Shown: piece by piece, positions 6,614 through 8,807 of the stretch
How the letters are laid out: every line of letters begins with the position of its first letter
Numbering within the stretch: the first letter of the stretch is position 1
Assembly: GCA_012961055.1 (NCBI GenBank)
Contig: DUAA01000008.1
Span: 1 to 8,807, forward strand
From: Nitrospinaceae bacterium
GTDB lineage: Bacteria > Nitrospinota > Nitrospinia > Nitrospinales > VA-1
DNA length: 8,807 nucleotides
Reading direction: 5' to 3'
Translations under genes and position numbers: made by a program
Notes under the pieces: generated by a model
The model's database searches: none
What the model saw: only the letters and a program-made list of their open reading frames with translations
Told to the model about the DNA's origin: nothing

Positions 6614-8545
6614 ATGCTGAGTATAATTCGAGAACATGCTGATTCTTGGATGATTAAATCCATCCTGTGGCTAATTATTCTGGCCTTTGTAGGAACTATT
6701 TTCTATTCATGGGGAATGGGCGGTGCCTCGAGTTCTGGAGGTGGAGCTGTAGCAGTTGTGGAAGGGCAAAAAATTTCCCAACAAGAATATGATCGGACCT
6801 TCAATAATCTTGTTGATTTTTATCGGCAACAATTTAGAAATCAGTTTTCCGATGACCTGATCAAGAAACTTGACTTGAAAACCCAAGCTCTTGAAGCTTT
6901 AATTCAAAAAAAATTATTACTGATGGCTGCTGAAAAACAACACTTGCGAGTTAGTGATGTAGAATTAATTTCCCACCTAAAAGAATTACCCGTATTCCAA
7001 AACGAAAACAAATTTAGTGATAAAATCTACCGCAATTATCTTAAATCACAAAGGATCACACCTGAAGATTTTGAAGATACCCAACGCCAAGCCCTGACCT
7101 TGGATAAATTGGAAAAATTATTTCAAACCAACACTAAAGTTTCCCAAAGTGAGGTCCTTGAAGCCTTCGTTAAAGAAAAGGAAAAGGCTAAAATAGACTA
7201 CGTGCGGTTTAAGAACGATCATTTTAAGGTCGAAAAAAGTTTTACCGACCAAGAGCTTAAAGATTTTTTTCAAGCCAACAAAAAACAATTTGAGATACCC
7301 CCTCAAATCCAAGTTGAATATGTAAAAATTGAACCGAAGACCTATCTCGCACAAATCGAGCCTCGGGATGAAGATATTGCGGATTACTATAAATCCAAAA
7401 TTGCTGATTTTCGCGTTGAGAAAAAATATCGCGCAAGTCATATTCTCGTCAATGTAAAACCATCGGATATTGAGGGCGACTCATCCCCCGAAGACAAACA
7501 GAACCAGGCAGAAGATAAAGCAAAAATCCGGGCCGAGGAACTTCGAGAAAGAATTATGGCAGGAGCCAACTTCGAGGAAACAGCAAAAAAGCACTCCCAT
7601 GATCTCGGGTCTGGGGCTCAAGGAGGAAGTCTTGGCGAGTTTAATAAAGGGACCATGGTCTCCGGCTTTGAAGCCGCACTCGAAAAACTAAAAGTCGATG
7701 AAATCAGTAAACCTGTATTAACACCCTTTGGCTACCACATCATCCGATTAGAAGGACTGGAAAAAGAGCGCATCAAACCGCTGAAGGAAGTGCGCGAAGA
7801 AGTTATCAAATCCCTGAAAGAAATCAAGGCTCGACAAAGAGCCAGAAGAACAGCAAAACGTATTTATCAGGATGCGGAAAATAGCAGCAACCTGAAATCA
7901 GCTGCGGATAAGAACAAAGTACAAACAAAAACCACTGGTTTTTTCTCCAGAGAAAAACATGACCTTCCGGAAATCGGTAACCAGCCGCAATTTTTCAACA
8001 CCGCTTTCAGCCTTCAAGAGAACAAAATAAGCCAGCCTATACATACCCCGGAAGCTTCTTTCATTTTAAAAACTACGAGCAATAAAGAGGCTTATATTCC
8101 AGAGCTAGAAGAAGTAAGAGAAGTGATTGAGTCGGCGCTTATCGAACGGATCAATCAGGAGTTTACTTTATCAAAGTTCAAGGAATTGGAACAAAAACTT
8201 GCCCAGGAAAAGGACTTAGAAAAAGCCATTCAGGGCATGAATTTGAGCGTCCGGCATACACCGTTTTTCAGCAGGGCAGATTCTATACCCGGCATTGGGA
8301 ATATCAAAGAAATCAAGGATAAAACTTTTGCGATGACATTAGAAAACATATCGTCTGCAAAGGTGAGAAACCGCTTCTATCTTTTTAAATTGATTGAGAA
8401 AGAATCTGCTGGAAAACCCGACAAAGAGCAAACACAACAATTAATCCAGCAGATTAAACAGGAAAAAAGTCGTCAAACATTTCAAGAATGGGTAAAAAAC
8501 TTGAAATCTCGGGCGAACATTCTAATAGACAAAACCTTAATGTGA
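6614..8545 (+). CDS. Membrane-anchored SurA_N/parvulin peptidyl-prolyl isomerase, PpiD-like
   Basis: Likely periplasmic chaperone/foldase, anchored in the inner membrane, that assists proteins leaving the Sec translocon. The 643 residues match PpiD in size (E. coli 623) and layout. There is a short N-terminal tail MLSIIREHADSWMIK, one membrane segment at about 14-33, a Gly/Ser linker, a SurA_N-type helical chaperone region at about 45-225, and one parvulin domain at about 270-380 (RASHILV at 273-279, QGGSLG at 336-341, GYHII at 373-377). The parvulin active-site positions look intact: His276, Asp330, Leu340, Met348, Phe352 and His375. The C-terminal part (about 440-636) contains two further degenerate copies of the parvulin C-half plus helix. 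The ATG is supported by GAGAG 8 nt upstream and by the family N-terminus. It is probably monocistronic and divergent from mreB. The PpiD name is by architecture; orthology is not proven. Confidence 0.9.
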   Translation: MLSIIREHADSWMIKSILWLIILAFVGTIFYSWGMGGASSSGGGAVAVVEGQKISQQEYDRTFNNLVDFYRQQFRNQFSDDLIKKLDLKTQALEALIQKKLLLMAAEKQHLRVSDVELISHLKELPVFQNENKFSDKIYRNYLKSQRITPEDFEDTQRQALTLDKLEKLFQTNTKVSQSEVLEAFVKEKEKAKIDYVRFKNDHFKVEKSFTDQELKDFFQANKKQFEIPPQIQVEYVKIEPKTYLAQIEPRDEDIADYYKSKIADFRVEKKYRASHILVNVKPSDIEGDSSPEDKQNQAEDKAKIRAEELRERIMAGANFEETAKKHSHDLGSGAQGGSLGEFNKGTMVSGFEAALEKLKVDEISKPVLTPFGYHIIRLEGLEKERIKPLKEVREEVIKSLKEIKARQRARRTAKRIYQDAENSSNLKSAADKNKVQTKTTGFFSREKHDLPEIGNQPQFFNTAFSLQENKISQPIHTPEASFILKTTSNKEAYIPELEEVREVIESALIERINQEFTLSKFKELEQKLAQEKDLEKAIQGMNLSVRHTPFFSRADSIPGIGNIKEIKDKTFAMTLENISSAKVRNRFYLFKLIEKESAGKPDKEQTQQLIQQIKQEKSRQTFQEWVKNLKSRANILIDKTLM

Positions 8546-8550
8546 TTTGC

Positions 8551-8566
8551 AAGCTGTAGCTTTTTT
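8551..8566 (+). terminator. Weak candidate terminator after the ppiD-like gene
   Basis: Five bases after the TGA stop, AAGC-TGTA-GCTT forms a 4-bp stem whose 3' arm runs into six T residues. Position and T-run fit an intrinsic terminator for the plus strand, but the stem is short and contains only two G-C pairs. No T-run follows on the minus strand, so it would not serve the convergent gene. Confidence 0.3.
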
Positions 8567-8583
8567 ATGGCTCCTTGATTATA

Positions 8584-8807
8584 TTAGGCTTGTGATGTTT
8601 TCTTGTGTAACCGATGAATTGCCAGAATTTTATTTATTAAAGATTCGAGGTCTTCAGCAATAACACGGATCATCTCTTCCTTACGTATTCCACCCAGGTC
8701 ATAAATAATATCCGGGACCGAACCGGAGTCAGTTAACGCTTTTTGTGTTCCCCACTCCAGAGAAGATCCTTCCCTAACCCTTATATTTTTAGGTTCATCA
8801 GCCCTGT
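8584..8807 (-). CDS. C-terminal part of an unrecognised protein, cut by the window edge
   Basis: On the minus strand an open frame enters from the right edge and runs 73 codons to a TAA at 8584-8586, 38 nt beyond the stop of the convergent ppiD-like gene. The visible part includes REGSSLEWGTQKALTDSG, then DIIYDLGGIRKEEMIRV, then a predicted amphipathic helix (EDLESLINKILAIHRLHKK) and a short polar tail. There is no membrane segment, no signature of a family I know, and no Cys/His metal motif. The amino-acid mix is protein-like, and the frame is uninterrupted, which together with the gene spacing argues for a real coding end. Only a small internal ATG is available, so the start must lie outside the window. 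Function is unknown. Confidence 0.6.
   Translation of the reverse strand, partial: RADEPKNIRVREGSSLEWGTQKALTDSGSVPDIIYDLGGIRKEEMIRVIAEDLESLINKILAIHRLHKKTSQA

Overview
The window is an ordinary-looking chromosomal segment from a Gram-negative, probably rod-shaped bacterium. It carries an inner-membrane/periplasmic rod-shape (elongasome) cluster, a SurA/PpiD-type periplasmic folding factor and a DNA-repair gene. The base composition leans to AT, start codons are mixed ATG/GTG, and the protein style (PpiD-like N-terminus, Cys-rich PBP2 zinc-site region, mreBCD joined to mrdA) fits a deltaproteobacterial-like or Nitrospinota-like lineage better than an enterobacterium. That placement is an inference from sequence style only. 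No mobile element, CRISPR array, rRNA or tRNA was seen.

Layout. 51-2042 (+) is a complete uvrB. A short convergent gap (2043-2143) separates it from the end of a four-gene cluster on the minus strand, read in the order mreB (6353-5331), mreC (5328-4513), mreD (4503-3985), mrdA/PBP2 (3988-2144). The gaps are 2 nt and 9 nt, followed by a 4-nt ATGA overlap, so it is almost certainly one translationally coupled operon. The usual partner rodA is not next to it. A 260-bp divergent intergenic region (6354-6613) holds a good minus-strand promoter candidate for the operon, a weaker plus-strand promoter candidate for the next gene, and a 20-codon ORF with a strong Shine-Dalgarno-like sequence. 6614-8545 (+) is a membrane-anchored SurA_N plus parvulin protein of PpiD type. 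It is followed by a weak terminator candidate and, convergently, by the C-terminal 73 codons of a gene running off the right edge that I do not recognise.

How they work together. MreB filaments, MreC, MreD and the transpeptidase PBP2 form the core of the machine that inserts lateral-wall peptidoglycan. The PpiD-like protein would assist folding of proteins leaving the Sec translocon on the periplasmic side. UvrB is an unrelated housekeeping neighbour. I found no convincing undescribed system. The best leads are an apparent threefold repeat of the parvulin C-terminal half in the PpiD-like protein, a Cys-Cys-His-Cys version of the PBP2 metal site, the small ORF in the divergent promoter region, and the unrecognised partial gene at the right edge.
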